Assembly: GCA_028285585.1 (NCBI GenBank)
Contig: JANQOU010000012.1
Location: 94,493-158,492, forward strand
Reading direction: 5' to 3'
DNA length: 64,000 nucleotides
Origin: Acidimicrobiia bacterium
GTDB taxonomy: Bacteria; Actinomycetota; Acidimicrobiia; Spongiisociales; ZC4RG35
The position numbers and the translations under genes are program-made. This document shows positions 24,645 through 32,622 of the stretch, piece by piece (positions within the stretch are counted from its first letter, which is position 1; each line of letters opens with the position of its first letter). Under the pieces are notes generated by a model. That model saw only the letters and a list, made by a program, of their open reading frames with translations. It made no database searches and was not told the DNA's origin.

Positions 24645-25707
24645 CAGTGATCCGGAGACCATCCGGATCTTGAAGCTCGAGTCCTTCGGCGACAGCCGAC
24701 GAGCTGACACCCACGCTTGCCAAGTGGTCCTTCCAGCGTTGCAAGTCGTCGACGTGGAACGCCAGGGCATCCGGCCTGGCGCTTCCACCCTCGACCAGCT
24801 CGATCTCCTGGCCAGGAGCGGCTTGGACGACGGCTGCCACGACACCTTCTGAAGGTGAGCGGAGCTGCTCGAAGCCAAGGACGTCGCGATAGAACGTCAG
24901 CGAAGCTTCGAGTGAGCTGACTGCCACCGAGGTTCGGGTGGCGCTGACCCCGCCAGGAGCGCGGCGAGGACCGCCGCCGGCGAGCACTTCTTTGGCCTCC
25001 GTGATGGTGAACCGCCCGGCAGTGACTTCCCGACCCACGACCATGCCGGCAATCGTCCGCCCAGATGCCTCGAGCTGGCTGATCAACCTGAGGTCGTCGA
25101 GGTTGCGGACTCCGCCAGAAGCGATCACAGGGTCTTCGACCGCAGCCAGAGCCTCGGCCAGAATCCCGAGATTGGGAGCTTCCTCCAGAGCGTCACGACC
25201 GGCTTCCGCCACCAAGAAGGCCACGGCGCCGGCCGATGACATCTCGATGAGCACTTCCTCGAGGAAGCGACCGCTGTTCTGGGTCCACCCCTGAGTGGCT
25301 ATCTCCTCGTTGGCCCTCACGTCGAGCGACACGACGATCTTCTCCGGGTACTCCCGGCACAGATCCCAAACCATGATCTGGTTCTCGATAGCGGCAGTCC
25401 CCATGACCATGCGCCAGGCGCCCATGTTCATGATGCGCTCGGCTTCACCCTCGGAGCGGACGCCGCCGGCGACCTGAACCGGCACCTCCGCCTCTTCCAC
25501 GAGCCGCGAGATCAGGTCGCGGTTGCGGTAGTCGCGGTATGCGGCGGCGTCGAGATCGACGACGTGCAGGTAGTCGACCCCCTGCTTGACCCAGTTGTGG
25601 GCGCGGCCGATCGGGTCGTTGTCGAGAGCGATCGCTTCGTCCAGACGCCCTTTGGGGAGACGCACCGAGAGACCACCGAGGATGTTGATCCGTGCGTACA
25701 GGTCCAT
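24637..25707 (-). CDS. HisA-like TIM barrel fused to a VOC domain
   Basis: 356 aa. Residues 1-245 are a HisA/HisF-type barrel: two phosphate-binding GG motifs (VPVQVAGGVRSEGEAERI; PVIASGGVRNLDDLRLI), HVVDLDAA and VVSLDVR with Asp129. HisA isomerises ProFAR in histidine synthesis. Here the first catalytic Asp (position 8) reads Asn in ARINILGG, so activity may be changed, or this clade may use a variant residue. Residues ~255-356 form a VOC/glyoxalase-like module (RTSVAVSSLEASLTFYRDVL, ELQDPDGLRITVT) not found in ordinary HisA. No other his gene is near. TAGGGT ends 6 nt before the ATG. Confidence 0.75.
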   Translation of the reverse strand: MDLYARINILGGLSVRLPKGRLDEAIALDNDPIGRAHNWVKQGVDYLHVVDLDAAAYRDYRNRDLISRLVEEAEVPVQVAGGVRSEGEAERIMNMGAWRMVMGTAAIENQIMVWDLCREYPEKIVVSLDVRANEEIATQGWTQNSGRFLEEVLIEMSSAGAVAFLVAEAGRDALEEAPNLGILAEALAAVEDPVIASGGVRNLDDLRLISQLEASGRTIAGMVVGREVTAGRFTITEAKEVLAGGGPRRAPGGVSATRTSVAVSSLEASLTFYRDVLGFEQLRSPSEGVVAAVVQAAPGQEIELVEGGSARPDALAFHVDDLQRWKDHLASVGVSSSAVAEGLELQDPDGLRITVT

Positions 25708-25763
25708 GCCACAACCCTACCGACCCAACACAACCCCATGTAAACCCCCACCCCCGTACCCGC

Positions 25764-25871
25764 AACCTCAGGTAATAACGCCCGTATCTGGTAGCTATGG
25801 CCTCAAGTTGCCAGTGGGCTCTTTGAACGCGAGGCCATAGGGCCCGTATTCGGGCGTTATTACCTGAGGTT
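25764..25871. repeat. Dispersed inverted-repeat element, copy 1
   Basis: 108 bp whose ends are inverted copies: AACCTCAGGTAATAACGCCC on the left and its complement on the right, with inner arms around GCTATGGCCTC / GAGGCCATAG. It can fold into one long hairpin. The right end lies inside the 3' end of the polymerase fusion gene and supplies its last codons and TAA stop. A related copy is at 47157-47266. No ORF inside. Confidence 0.85.
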
Positions 25872-27671
25872 CGCGATACCGAGGGCGTCTTCGGCTTGGT
25901 CGAGGGTTTGGCCGCCGGCGAGGACCGGAGCGAAGAGGTCGCCGTAACGCCGGAGGCGATCCCAGATGTTGGCGATGGTGATGTCTCCGTTCTGGAGCTC
26001 CCCCACCTCCTCCCAGGTCAGAGGTGTCGCAACGGGGGCACCAGGGAGAGGCCGTACCGAGTAGGCGGAAGCAACCGTCTGGCCTGACGCGTTGCGATTG
26101 TGGTCGACGAAGACCTTGCCCTTCCGCTTGGGCTTGTCCCATTCCATGGTGATGTCGTCGGGGTTGGCCGCCGCCAAGTACTCGCCCAGCTCGCCGACGA
26201 ACCTCCGCACCCTCGGGTAGCCATGGACCGGCTCGAGGGGAACGTAGACATGCAAGCCCTTGGATCCGGAGAGCTTGGGATACCCCACCAGGCCGACCTG
26301 ATCGAGGGCAAGCCTTAGCAACTGAGCCCCGGCAACCAACTGCTCCCACGATGACCCCTCCGCCGGATCGAAGTCGAAGATGGCGTACGAGGGCATGTCG
26401 GGCGTTTCCGCCGTCGAGTGGAACGGGTGCATCTCGACACAGGCTATGTTGGCGAACCACATCAGCGACTCTGTGCTGTCGGCGACCAGGAAGTCGATCT
26501 CACCTCCCATCGAGTCCGAGACCACCGGCACGATCTTCATCCAATCCGGCTGATGGCCCGGTGCCCTCTTCTCGTAGAAACTCGGCCCCCCTATGCCGTC
26601 GGGATAGCGGGACATCGAGATCGGCCTGCCGGCAAGATGCGGCAGCAGCACCGGTGCGATCGACGTGTAGTACTGGATCAAATCCCCTTTTGTGTAGGAG
26701 TCGCCGGGGAAGAACACCTTGTCGATGTTGGAGAACGTGATCGGCCGGTCCACTTGTTGCGGCACGAACCGTTCACCGTCTTTGACCACGCTCACCTTCG
26801 AGGGGAAGTCGATGCCTGCCGACGCCAAGGGGCGGCCCGGTGAGCCCACGGTGGTCATGTGATCACGCACCTCGTCCCAGATCAGACCGTGACTCTTCAT
26901 GTCACGCGCCTCGGATATGAGCACCATGGAGAGGCCCATCTCCTGAACTGCTTCTATCAGCGGCCCGACCCGAAGAGTCCCCTCGCCGTATGGAACGTGA
27001 CGGATCTCACCGGACGCCCCGAACTCGTTGTCGGAGAACTGGACTTGGAGCGGCTGGATCATCCATCCCGGGAAACTCTCCCGAACGAACGCCAGGACCG
27101 AGGCGAACGCCTCTTTGGTGACAAGCTGGCCGCCGGTCATGGCGTGCACATGTGCCCAGTCGACCACCGGCCTCACAAAGCTGTATTCAGAGGCGAGCTG
27201 GGCGATGTCACCGAGACTCCCGAAAGAGCTCTTGTTGCCAGCCGTCTCGAGACCGAGACCGACGCCGAGGTCGACCACTTTGGGAGCCACGTAGTCGAGA
27301 CGTGATCGGATCCGGTCCATGAGGGCCGAAGGCTCCTCTTCGTAGGCCGACCCGAAGTGGGCGACGATCACCGGCGCGCCAAGCGCTTTGCCCAGCTTCA
27401 TGGTGTGCTCCATGGCGGCAAGCGACTGCTTGCCTCGGTCTTCGTCGGGGATGGTCAGTCCGGCGAAGTAGGGGGCATGAACCGAAAGCCGCAAGTCTCG
27501 CTCAGCTGCGAGCAGGCCGAACTGCTCGCAATGTTTCTCCTTCCAAGGAAACCCTTTGGTGAAGGGAAGCTCCAGGGCGCGGTGCCCCTGCTCGACGAGG
27601 CCGTCGAGGAAGGCGACAGCGTCGGCGCCTTCTGGAGGAAGCTCGCTGATCCCGAATCGGATCGTGGTCAT
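25860..27671 (-). CDS. AP-endonuclease-like TIM barrel fused to LigD-type DNA polymerase domain
   Basis: 603 aa. Residues 1-280 resemble endonuclease IV: His65 (SVHAPYF), His105 (VAHFGSAY), Glu142 (LETAG), Asp171/His174 (VDWAHVHA), His225 (IRHVPYGEGT) and Glu254 (ISEAR) line up in spacing with E. coli Nfo zinc ligands, but the H216 and D229 equivalents read Gln211 and Ile223. Residues ~308-600 are an archaeo-eukaryotic primase-type LigD polymerase domain: ITFSNIDKVFFPGDSYTKGD, catalytic DFD (433-435) and SGSKGLHVYVPL. LigD polymerases fill ends in non-homologous end joining. No ligase, nuclease or Ku is in the window. TAGCCT ends 7 nt before ATG 27671; the stop lies in the repeat. Confidence 0.82.
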   Translation of the reverse strand: MTTIRFGISELPPEGADAVAFLDGLVEQGHRALELPFTKGFPWKEKHCEQFGLLAAERDLRLSVHAPYFAGLTIPDEDRGKQSLAAMEHTMKLGKALGAPVIVAHFGSAYEEEPSALMDRIRSRLDYVAPKVVDLGVGLGLETAGNKSSFGSLGDIAQLASEYSFVRPVVDWAHVHAMTGGQLVTKEAFASVLAFVRESFPGWMIQPLQVQFSDNEFGASGEIRHVPYGEGTLRVGPLIEAVQEMGLSMVLISEARDMKSHGLIWDEVRDHMTTVGSPGRPLASAGIDFPSKVSVVKDGERFVPQQVDRPITFSNIDKVFFPGDSYTKGDLIQYYTSIAPVLLPHLAGRPISMSRYPDGIGGPSFYEKRAPGHQPDWMKIVPVVSDSMGGEIDFLVADSTESLMWFANIACVEMHPFHSTAETPDMPSYAIFDFDPAEGSSWEQLVAGAQLLRLALDQVGLVGYPKLSGSKGLHVYVPLEPVHGYPRVRRFVGELGEYLAAANPDDITMEWDKPKRKGKVFVDHNRNASGQTVASAYSVRPLPGAPVATPLTWEEVGELQNGDITIANIWDRLRRYGDLFAPVLAGGQTLDQAEDALGIANLR

Positions 27672-27735
27672 GGCCGACAGGCTATTGGCCAAGTGTTCGA
27701 TTGACCCGACCGGCGTTACGCTTTCGGTCTCAACC

Positions 27736-27811
27736 GGGTCTCTAGCTCAATTGGCAGAGCAGCGGGCTTTTAACCCGAAGGTTCGGGGTTCGATTCCCCG
27801 GGGACCCACCA
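27736..27811 (+). tRNA. tRNA-Lys (anticodon TTT)
   Basis: Complete cloverleaf: acceptor GGGTCTC/GGGACCC (one G-T pair), D-arm GCTC..GAGC, anticodon loop CTTTTAA, T-arm CGGGG-TTCGATT-CCCCG, encoded CCA. The first anticodon-stem pair is G-A. It lies 64 bp from the divergent polymerase fusion gene. Confidence 0.96.
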
Positions 27812-27827
27812 AACCAAAGGAGGGTCG

Positions 27828-28727
27828 ATGTCAGGATCGTGCTGTGCGCCCGACGCCGGCCGAAAGGCGTCGAGAGAATCCCTACTCATCACCGAAGGCA
27901 GCCGCAGGCATCCGTTGGTCGACCTGCCCGGTGGAGAGTTCCGGATGGGAACCGACGATGCAGGCGCCAACCCGGGTGACGGCGAGGGCCCGGTGCGAGC
28001 GGTCAACGTGGGAGCGTTCTCCATCGCTCCGACACCTGTGACGAACAAAGAGTTCGCAGCCTTCATCGAATCGACGGGCCACACCACGGCGGCCGAGGAA
28101 TTCGGTTGGTCGTTCGTTTTCCATGCCTTCGTGGACAACCCACACGCGCACCAGCGGGTGGTAGCAGCTCAATGGTGGCTGGCTGTGGAAGGGGCTACAT
28201 GGGACCGGCCACGAGGACCGCAATCCGACCTAGAAGACTTAGACGACCACCCCGTCGTGCACGTGTCGTGGGACGACGCCAAAGCGTACGCCGCATGGGC
28301 AGGTGGACGGCTCCCAACCGAAACGGAGTGGGAGTATGCAGCTCGAGGCGGTCTCGACCAGGCCCGATACCCATGGGGCAATGACTTGACACCGGGCGGA
28401 TCGCATCACTGCAACATATGGCAAGGGTCGTTCCCCGGCCACGACACGGCAGCAGACGGATGGGCCGGGACCTCCCCTGTTCGGACCTACCCACCCAACG
28501 GCTTCGGGCTCTATGACGTCGCTGGCAACGTGTGGGAATGGTGTAAAAACCGTTGGTCGACAGGGTCGACGATCAGTGATGGCGAGCAGCGTGTGCTGCG
28601 CGGCGGCTCTTACCTATGCCATGACTCCTACTGCAACCGCTACCGAGTGGCCGCAAGAACATCGAACTCGCCTGACAGCTCGAGCGGCAACACCGGATTC
28701 CGGATCGTCTCCGATCCAACGGGTTGA
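27828..28727 (+). CDS. Formylglycine-generating enzyme (SUMF1 family)
   Basis: 299 aa. Copper-dependent oxidase that converts the active-site Cys of type I sulfatases to formylglycine. Family marks: PGGEFRMGTDD, TPVTNKEFAAFIE, PVVHVSWDDAKAYAAWAGGR with LPTETEWEYAARGG, NGFGLYDVAGNVWEWC and GFRIV near the end. The two active-site cysteines Cys264 and Cys269 are present in YLCHDSYCNRYRVAAR, so this is a true FGE rather than an EgtB-type relative. The N-terminal CC pair is a short leader. No sulfatase gene is in the window. It starts 17 nt after tRNA-Lys. Confidence 0.92.
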   Translation: MSGSCCAPDAGRKASRESLLITEGSRRHPLVDLPGGEFRMGTDDAGANPGDGEGPVRAVNVGAFSIAPTPVTNKEFAAFIESTGHTTAAEEFGWSFVFHAFVDNPHAHQRVVAAQWWLAVEGATWDRPRGPQSDLEDLDDHPVVHVSWDDAKAYAAWAGGRLPTETEWEYAARGGLDQARYPWGNDLTPGGSHHCNIWQGSFPGHDTAADGWAGTSPVRTYPPNGFGLYDVAGNVWEWCKNRWSTGSTISDGEQRVLRGGSYLCHDSYCNRYRVAARTSNSPDSSSGNTGFRIVSDPTG

Positions 28728-28762
28728 CTGGCTCCTGGGATGGACTGAGAGACCGGCCTATC

Positions 28763-29812
28763 TCAATTGGATTGGATATGGCCGGCCTCGGGCAAAGGTT
28801 GGGTGAACACGAGAGTCGCCAGACCGGCACCGGCGAGGCCGGCAAAGAAGATCGTCCCGGTCCAGATCTCGATGGGCATTGCGATCCCTGGGTCATTGCG
28901 GTTCAGCCACATCCACACCGACCACATCGCAATCGGTGCCAGCAGGGCTGAGACCCTCACCAGCTGCCGCCGAGTGGCGATGGGCAGACGGAGTGCCAGG
29001 TCGAAGACCAGACCGCCGGCTAGCGCGGCGGGAATGGCGATGAGCTCCTTGTCGAAGGCGACAGCCTCCAAAGCAGCGACCACCGGCCACATCAGAGTCA
29101 CCGAGCCGAAAGGCAGCTGCCAACTCCTCAGGAGGTAGACGACCGGGGCGACGAGGATCACCGTGCTCACCATCGACTGGCTCACGCCTTCCATCACCAG
29201 GCCCAGGTTCTGGCCTGTCTCCGGGATGTACTGAACGCCGATCCAGTAGTTCTCGCTGAGACCCCAGATGTAGGCGAAGAAGAAGGCAACGAGCGCAGTG
29301 ACCAGCAAAGCCGAGACCACAGGGATCGCAAGCCCGGCCCACCCGGACCGATCGGCCGGGTCTGCCCAGGCGGCGCGAATCGGCGCGGTCACTATCAGGA
29401 AGATCCCCGAGAACAGAAGAAGGTGAGTCGGGCTGAGCAGCGCGTCGACACCGGTCTCGATCCCGTAGATCGTGTGCCAGATGCCGTCACCAACCCCGCC
29501 GACCGCGAACAACGCCAAACCCAAGGCTGCAAGCTTGTACCCCGGCGGGAACCGGTTGAGGATCCCCGCACCCGCCGGACGGCGGAAGGCCACGTAGAGC
29601 ACCCATGCGGCCGTAGCTAAGAACCCGGAGTAGAAGATGGCGTGCCAGGGCGTGAAGAAGTCCTCGGTGGCCGTGTCGATGATGTTGGTGTGGGCGTAAC
29701 CGTCGATGAATAGGCCGGCGGTGAGCCAGACGGCGCCCACCAAGGTCAGCGCCTGCTCCGCTCTCGTGGACGGTCGCGGCACGGAAGTGCCAGCGGAAGA
29801 AACGTCGGTCAT
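28763..29812 (-). CDS. Polytopic membrane protein of unknown function
   Basis: 349 aa with about nine or ten hydrophobic helices and short loops. Notable polar residues within membrane segments include GLFIDGYAHTNIID with TPWHAIFYSGF, and GVGDGIWHTIYGIE with SPTHLLLFSG, where His-rich motifs might bind metal or haem. CAGAAT lies 8 nt before the ATG. I do not recognise the family. It converges with the FGE gene. Confidence 0.65.
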   Translation of the reverse strand: MTDVSSAGTSVPRPSTRAEQALTLVGAVWLTAGLFIDGYAHTNIIDTATEDFFTPWHAIFYSGFLATAAWVLYVAFRRPAGAGILNRFPPGYKLAALGLALFAVGGVGDGIWHTIYGIETGVDALLSPTHLLLFSGIFLIVTAPIRAAWADPADRSGWAGLAIPVVSALLVTALVAFFFAYIWGLSENYWIGVQYIPETGQNLGLVMEGVSQSMVSTVILVAPVVYLLRSWQLPFGSVTLMWPVVAALEAVAFDKELIAIPAALAGGLVFDLALRLPIATRRQLVRVSALLAPIAMWSVWMWLNRNDPGIAMPIEIWTGTIFFAGLAGAGLATLVFTQPLPEAGHIQSN

Positions 29813-29847
29813 CGCACTCGATTCTGGCAGGCCGGCCCAGGTCGCTA

Positions 29848-30732
29848 TCAGTACCTGCGGGTGGTGGCCTCAGGGCGAGAGACGACCACGCACCTTCTCG
29901 GGTCTTTGAACCCGACTTCGGTGTACAACTTGTTCGCCGGAGCGTTGGCCGGGTCCCAAGAGATCTTCACCCGGGCGGCTCCGGCATCGAAGATCTTGTT
30001 GATCCCGACCGTGAGGATGTGTCGCGCCAGGCCGCGGCCTTGATGCTCATCCTCGGTTCTCATCGGCTCGACCAGCCCGGTCGACGAGACCGGGTCGTGC
30101 CAGAACATGCCGTAAGCAGCCGGTTCGCCTGCATCGTCGAGCACGACCAGGTCGTGGTCGGCTCTGTAGAGCGGTGTCTGGTTGAGACGCTCCTCCACGT
30201 CGGGACCGCTCCTCGCCGTCATGTGGTGAGGAGCCGAGATGGTCTCGAGACGAGTGGCGAGCCGGTACGCGGGATCGAGAGCGCTGATGGATGGCCGCTC
30301 TTCGGCCGCCAGCCAGGCATCGACCAGCTCGTCTTCCATCTTGGTGAAGCTGTGGACGGCCAGGACATCGGCCATCACATGGTCGGCGGGGTCGATGACG
30401 AAGTCGACGTTGACGAAGCCCGCTTCCTCGGCGTGGGCAAGACCCCGTTCCACGACATGAGCTACCCACTCCGGAGTCGCATCGGGCAACAGGATCGGGT
30501 CGAGGCCGATGGTGTCACCCCAGTCGGTGGCGATCACCGCCGCCGCTGGTCGGTGGTCGTCGTCGAACCAGAACAGCTGCGGATGAGCGTGAGTCGACAC
30601 CGGCTTCCGCCACCACCATTGGAAGTCGGCTGCCTCGTAGATGCCCATCGTCGGATGACCCGCCCGCACACGTTGGAGCAGTGCCGTCACGTCGCGCAGG
30701 TAGTCGAGCCCGGACCGGGTGCCCTCGTTCAT
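29848..30732 (-). CDS. GNAT-family N-acetyltransferase
   Basis: 294 aa. The C-terminal half holds the acetyl-CoA-binding GNAT motif (TEDEHQGRGLARHILTVGIN, consensus Q/RxxGxG/A) followed by VKISWDPANAPANKLYTEVGF. The N-terminal half looks like a second, degenerate GNAT-like domain (FDDDHRPAAAVIATD; GLAHAEEAGFVNVDFVID). The acceptor is unknown. TACGCT ends 6 nt before the ATG. Confidence 0.82.
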   Translation of the reverse strand: MNEGTRSGLDYLRDVTALLQRVRAGHPTMGIYEAADFQWWWRKPVSTHAHPQLFWFDDDHRPAAAVIATDWGDTIGLDPILLPDATPEWVAHVVERGLAHAEEAGFVNVDFVIDPADHVMADVLAVHSFTKMEDELVDAWLAAEERPSISALDPAYRLATRLETISAPHHMTARSGPDVEERLNQTPLYRADHDLVVLDDAGEPAAYGMFWHDPVSSTGLVEPMRTEDEHQGRGLARHILTVGINKIFDAGAARVKISWDPANAPANKLYTEVGFKDPRRCVVVSRPEATTRRY

Positions 30733-30780
30733 GCCGGCAGCGTAAGAAGCGAAACCTCGGCGAAAGGTCGAATTTCCGAC

Positions 30781-31146
30781 TCAGTCGTCGGAGATGACCA
30801 TCCCGAGAAGCCAGCTGACAACAGACACCACAACCGAGCCCCAGAAGGTCGCCCAGAAGAACCCCGTCGAGGAGATCCCCAGATCGAGAACGTTCGGGCC
30901 GGCGAACCAAATCACCAGCTGAAGAACCAGGGCGTTGACGATCAGAAGGAACAGACCCACGGTCAGAATGATCAGGGGGATGCTGAAGAACTTGATGATG
31001 GGCTTCACAACTGCGTTGGCCACCGCCATGAACGCGGCCACGATCAGGAACTGCCACCACTCGCCATCGAACTCCAGTCCGCCGACGAGCAGGACGGCCA
31101 CCCACAGGGATGCAGCTACGGCCAGAATGGTCAACAGCGATCTCAT
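30781..31146 (-). CDS. Phage-holin-4-like small membrane protein (DUF360 family)
   Basis: 121 aa, four hydrophobic segments. The motif AVVKPIIKFFSIPLIILTVG is the family mark of the YvlD/phage_holin_4_2 group of bacterial membrane proteins (the holin name is historic; no lysis function is implied). TAGGCT lies 8 nt before ATG 31146. It shares its promoter region with the divergent YjbQ-type gene. Confidence 0.82.
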   Translation of the reverse strand: MRSLLTILAVAASLWVAVLLVGGLEFDGEWWQFLIVAAFMAVANAVVKPIIKFFSIPLIILTVGLFLLIVNALVLQLVIWFAGPNVLDLGISSTGFFWATFWGSVVVSVVSWLLGMVISDD

Positions 31147-31205
31147 CAACCATCAGCCTAGAGACATCGGGTCTGGTGGCGGCGAATGAGTGTTTAGATG
31201 TCGGG

Positions 31206-31613
31206 ATGGAGTCGATAGAGCTGACACTCGACACAGGATCCCGGAACGCCACCGTGGATCTGACCGGAGAGGCGGCCGCCTTCGTCGCCGGCAAGGGGGA
31301 CGGCCTGCTGTCAGTCTTCGTCCCTCATGCCACAGCCGGCATCGGCATCTTTGAGACCGGAGCGGGCACGGAAAGCGATGTCGTCGATGCGATCGACGCC
31401 CTCCTCCCTAGAGATCCTTCCCGCTGGCGGCACGAGCATGGGACGCCCGGCCACGGCAGGGACCACGTGCTCCCCGCCTTCATCAGCCCCTCGGTCACGG
31501 TGCCCGTCCAGCAAGGGAGGCTTCAGCTCGGGACCTGGCAGTCGATCGTGCTCATCGACACCAACGTCGACAACAGTCACCGCCGCGTCAGGTTGTCGTT
31601 TCTCTCAGGCTGA
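31206..31613 (+). CDS. YjbQ/UPF0047 family protein
   Basis: 135 aa. Matches the YjbQ family: LLSVFVPHATAGIGIFE, DHVLPAFISPSVTVPVQQGR, then LQLGTWQSIVLIDTNVD. Relatives show weak thiamine-phosphate synthase activity, but the true role is unclear. TTAGAT ends 6 nt before the ATG, so the message is probably leaderless; the in-frame extension to 31110 overlaps the divergent gene and is rejected. Confidence 0.88.
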   Translation: MESIELTLDTGSRNATVDLTGEAAAFVAGKGDGLLSVFVPHATAGIGIFETGAGTESDVVDAIDALLPRDPSRWRHEHGTPGHGRDHVLPAFISPSVTVPVQQGRLQLGTWQSIVLIDTNVDNSHRRVRLSFLSG

Positions 31614-31635
31614 CGGCACAACATCCCATGAGAAA

Positions 31636-31657
31636 GGGCGACCCCGAAAGGCCGCCC
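31636..31657. terminator. Stem-loop between convergent genes
   Basis: GGGCGACC-CCGAAA-GGCCGCCC, an 8 bp stem with one mismatch, between the YjbQ-type gene and the convergent secreted-protein gene. The downstream tract is only moderately T-rich, so it may act as a bidirectional terminator. Confidence 0.6.
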
Positions 31658-31681
31658 ATTTCCCTCTTCTAGCTCGAAGAG

Positions 31682-32521
31682 TTACTTGCTGTGATCTCCC
31701 TCGTCGCCGAGACCACCGTCACCGCAGACGTGGGTGAACTCGAACACCTTGCGAACCCCGTCGCTGGTCTCGAGAACGATCTGATGACTGCCACACGGCA
31801 TGTCCGGGAACAGGACTTTCAGATCCCAAGTGCCCTTCTTGCCGATCGTTGTGGCGGCTGAGCCCCACTCGTTGCCCACCCAGATCTCGGTTCCGGGAGC
31901 TCCCTCGCCGTAGAACTTCTCGTAAGGGACGCTCTCACCACAGGAGCCGTACTTTTGCTTGACCCAGAAGTCGACCTCTTTGTCGTCGTCCTCGGGCTTC
32001 TCGTCCCCTGCCTTGTCGTAGAAGACCTCGACTGAGTCGTAGGAATAGTTGCCTGCCTCGTCGATCGCCTTCAGCTTGGCCGTGTTGGCACCGCTGTGGG
32101 TCAGGATGAGGACGATGCGGAAGTTGCCTTCGGCGTCGACATCTGCCTCGTACTTCCCGGCGAAGACTCTCGCTCCCGGCTCGGTCTTGCCCTCGAAGAC
32201 GACTTCCTTCTTCTCGAAGTGCTGACCGTCCTCAGGATGAAGGATCTCGATCTCAGGAGCCTCAGTGTCCTCGTCCTCCTCCTTGGGCTCTTCTTTCGAG
32301 TCGTCCTTTGGAGGGTCCTCTTTGTGCTCCTGCGTCTTGGGCTCCTCCTCAGCCGGAGGCTCCTCTTTCTCTGCGACCGCAACTGTTGTCGTGGTCGGCT
32401 TCTCGACAGCCTGCGGCTTGTCGGCAGCAGTTTCTGTCTGGGGTGAGCCCATCAGGGCGACAGCGGCACCGGATACGAGCACCAGTGCGAATGCCGCGAC
32501 GAAGACCAACGCCTTCCTCAT
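31682..32521 (-). CDS. Secreted protein with acidic linker and Ig-like region
   Basis: 279 aa. A signal peptide or anchor (MRKALVFVAAFALVLVSGAA) precedes a Lys/Glu/Pro-rich linker (residues ~35-90). A beta-rich domain follows (APEIEILHPEDGQHFEKKEV, GKTEPGARVFAG, AIDEAGNYSYDSVEV), like bacterial Ig/glucodextranase-B repeats, then a C-terminal domain with three or four cysteines probably in disulfides. Likely exported and cell-wall associated. ATG 32521 follows GAGGGAG. Function unknown. Confidence 0.65.
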   Translation of the reverse strand: MRKALVFVAAFALVLVSGAAVALMGSPQTETAADKPQAVEKPTTTTVAVAEKEEPPAEEEPKTQEHKEDPPKDDSKEEPKEEDEDTEAPEIEILHPEDGQHFEKKEVVFEGKTEPGARVFAGKYEADVDAEGNFRIVLILTHSGANTAKLKAIDEAGNYSYDSVEVFYDKAGDEKPEDDDKEVDFWVKQKYGSCGESVPYEKFYGEGAPGTEIWVGNEWGSAATTIGKKGTWDLKVLFPDMPCGSHQIVLETSDGVRKVFEFTHVCGDGGLGDEGDHSK

Positions 32522-32622
32522 TGCCAATCTCCCTCTTGTCGTGCCCCCCAGCACGTCCCCGCGACCCACACATTATCTCCCACAGGCACGGTGTCGAGAT
32601 ATGGGTTACCCGGCCTATGTAG

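Noticed and set aside
30019..31161. 380-codon plus-strand ORF across the GNAT and DUF360 genes
   Set aside because: Opposite strand to two recognisable genes and crosses their intergenic gap; no domain.
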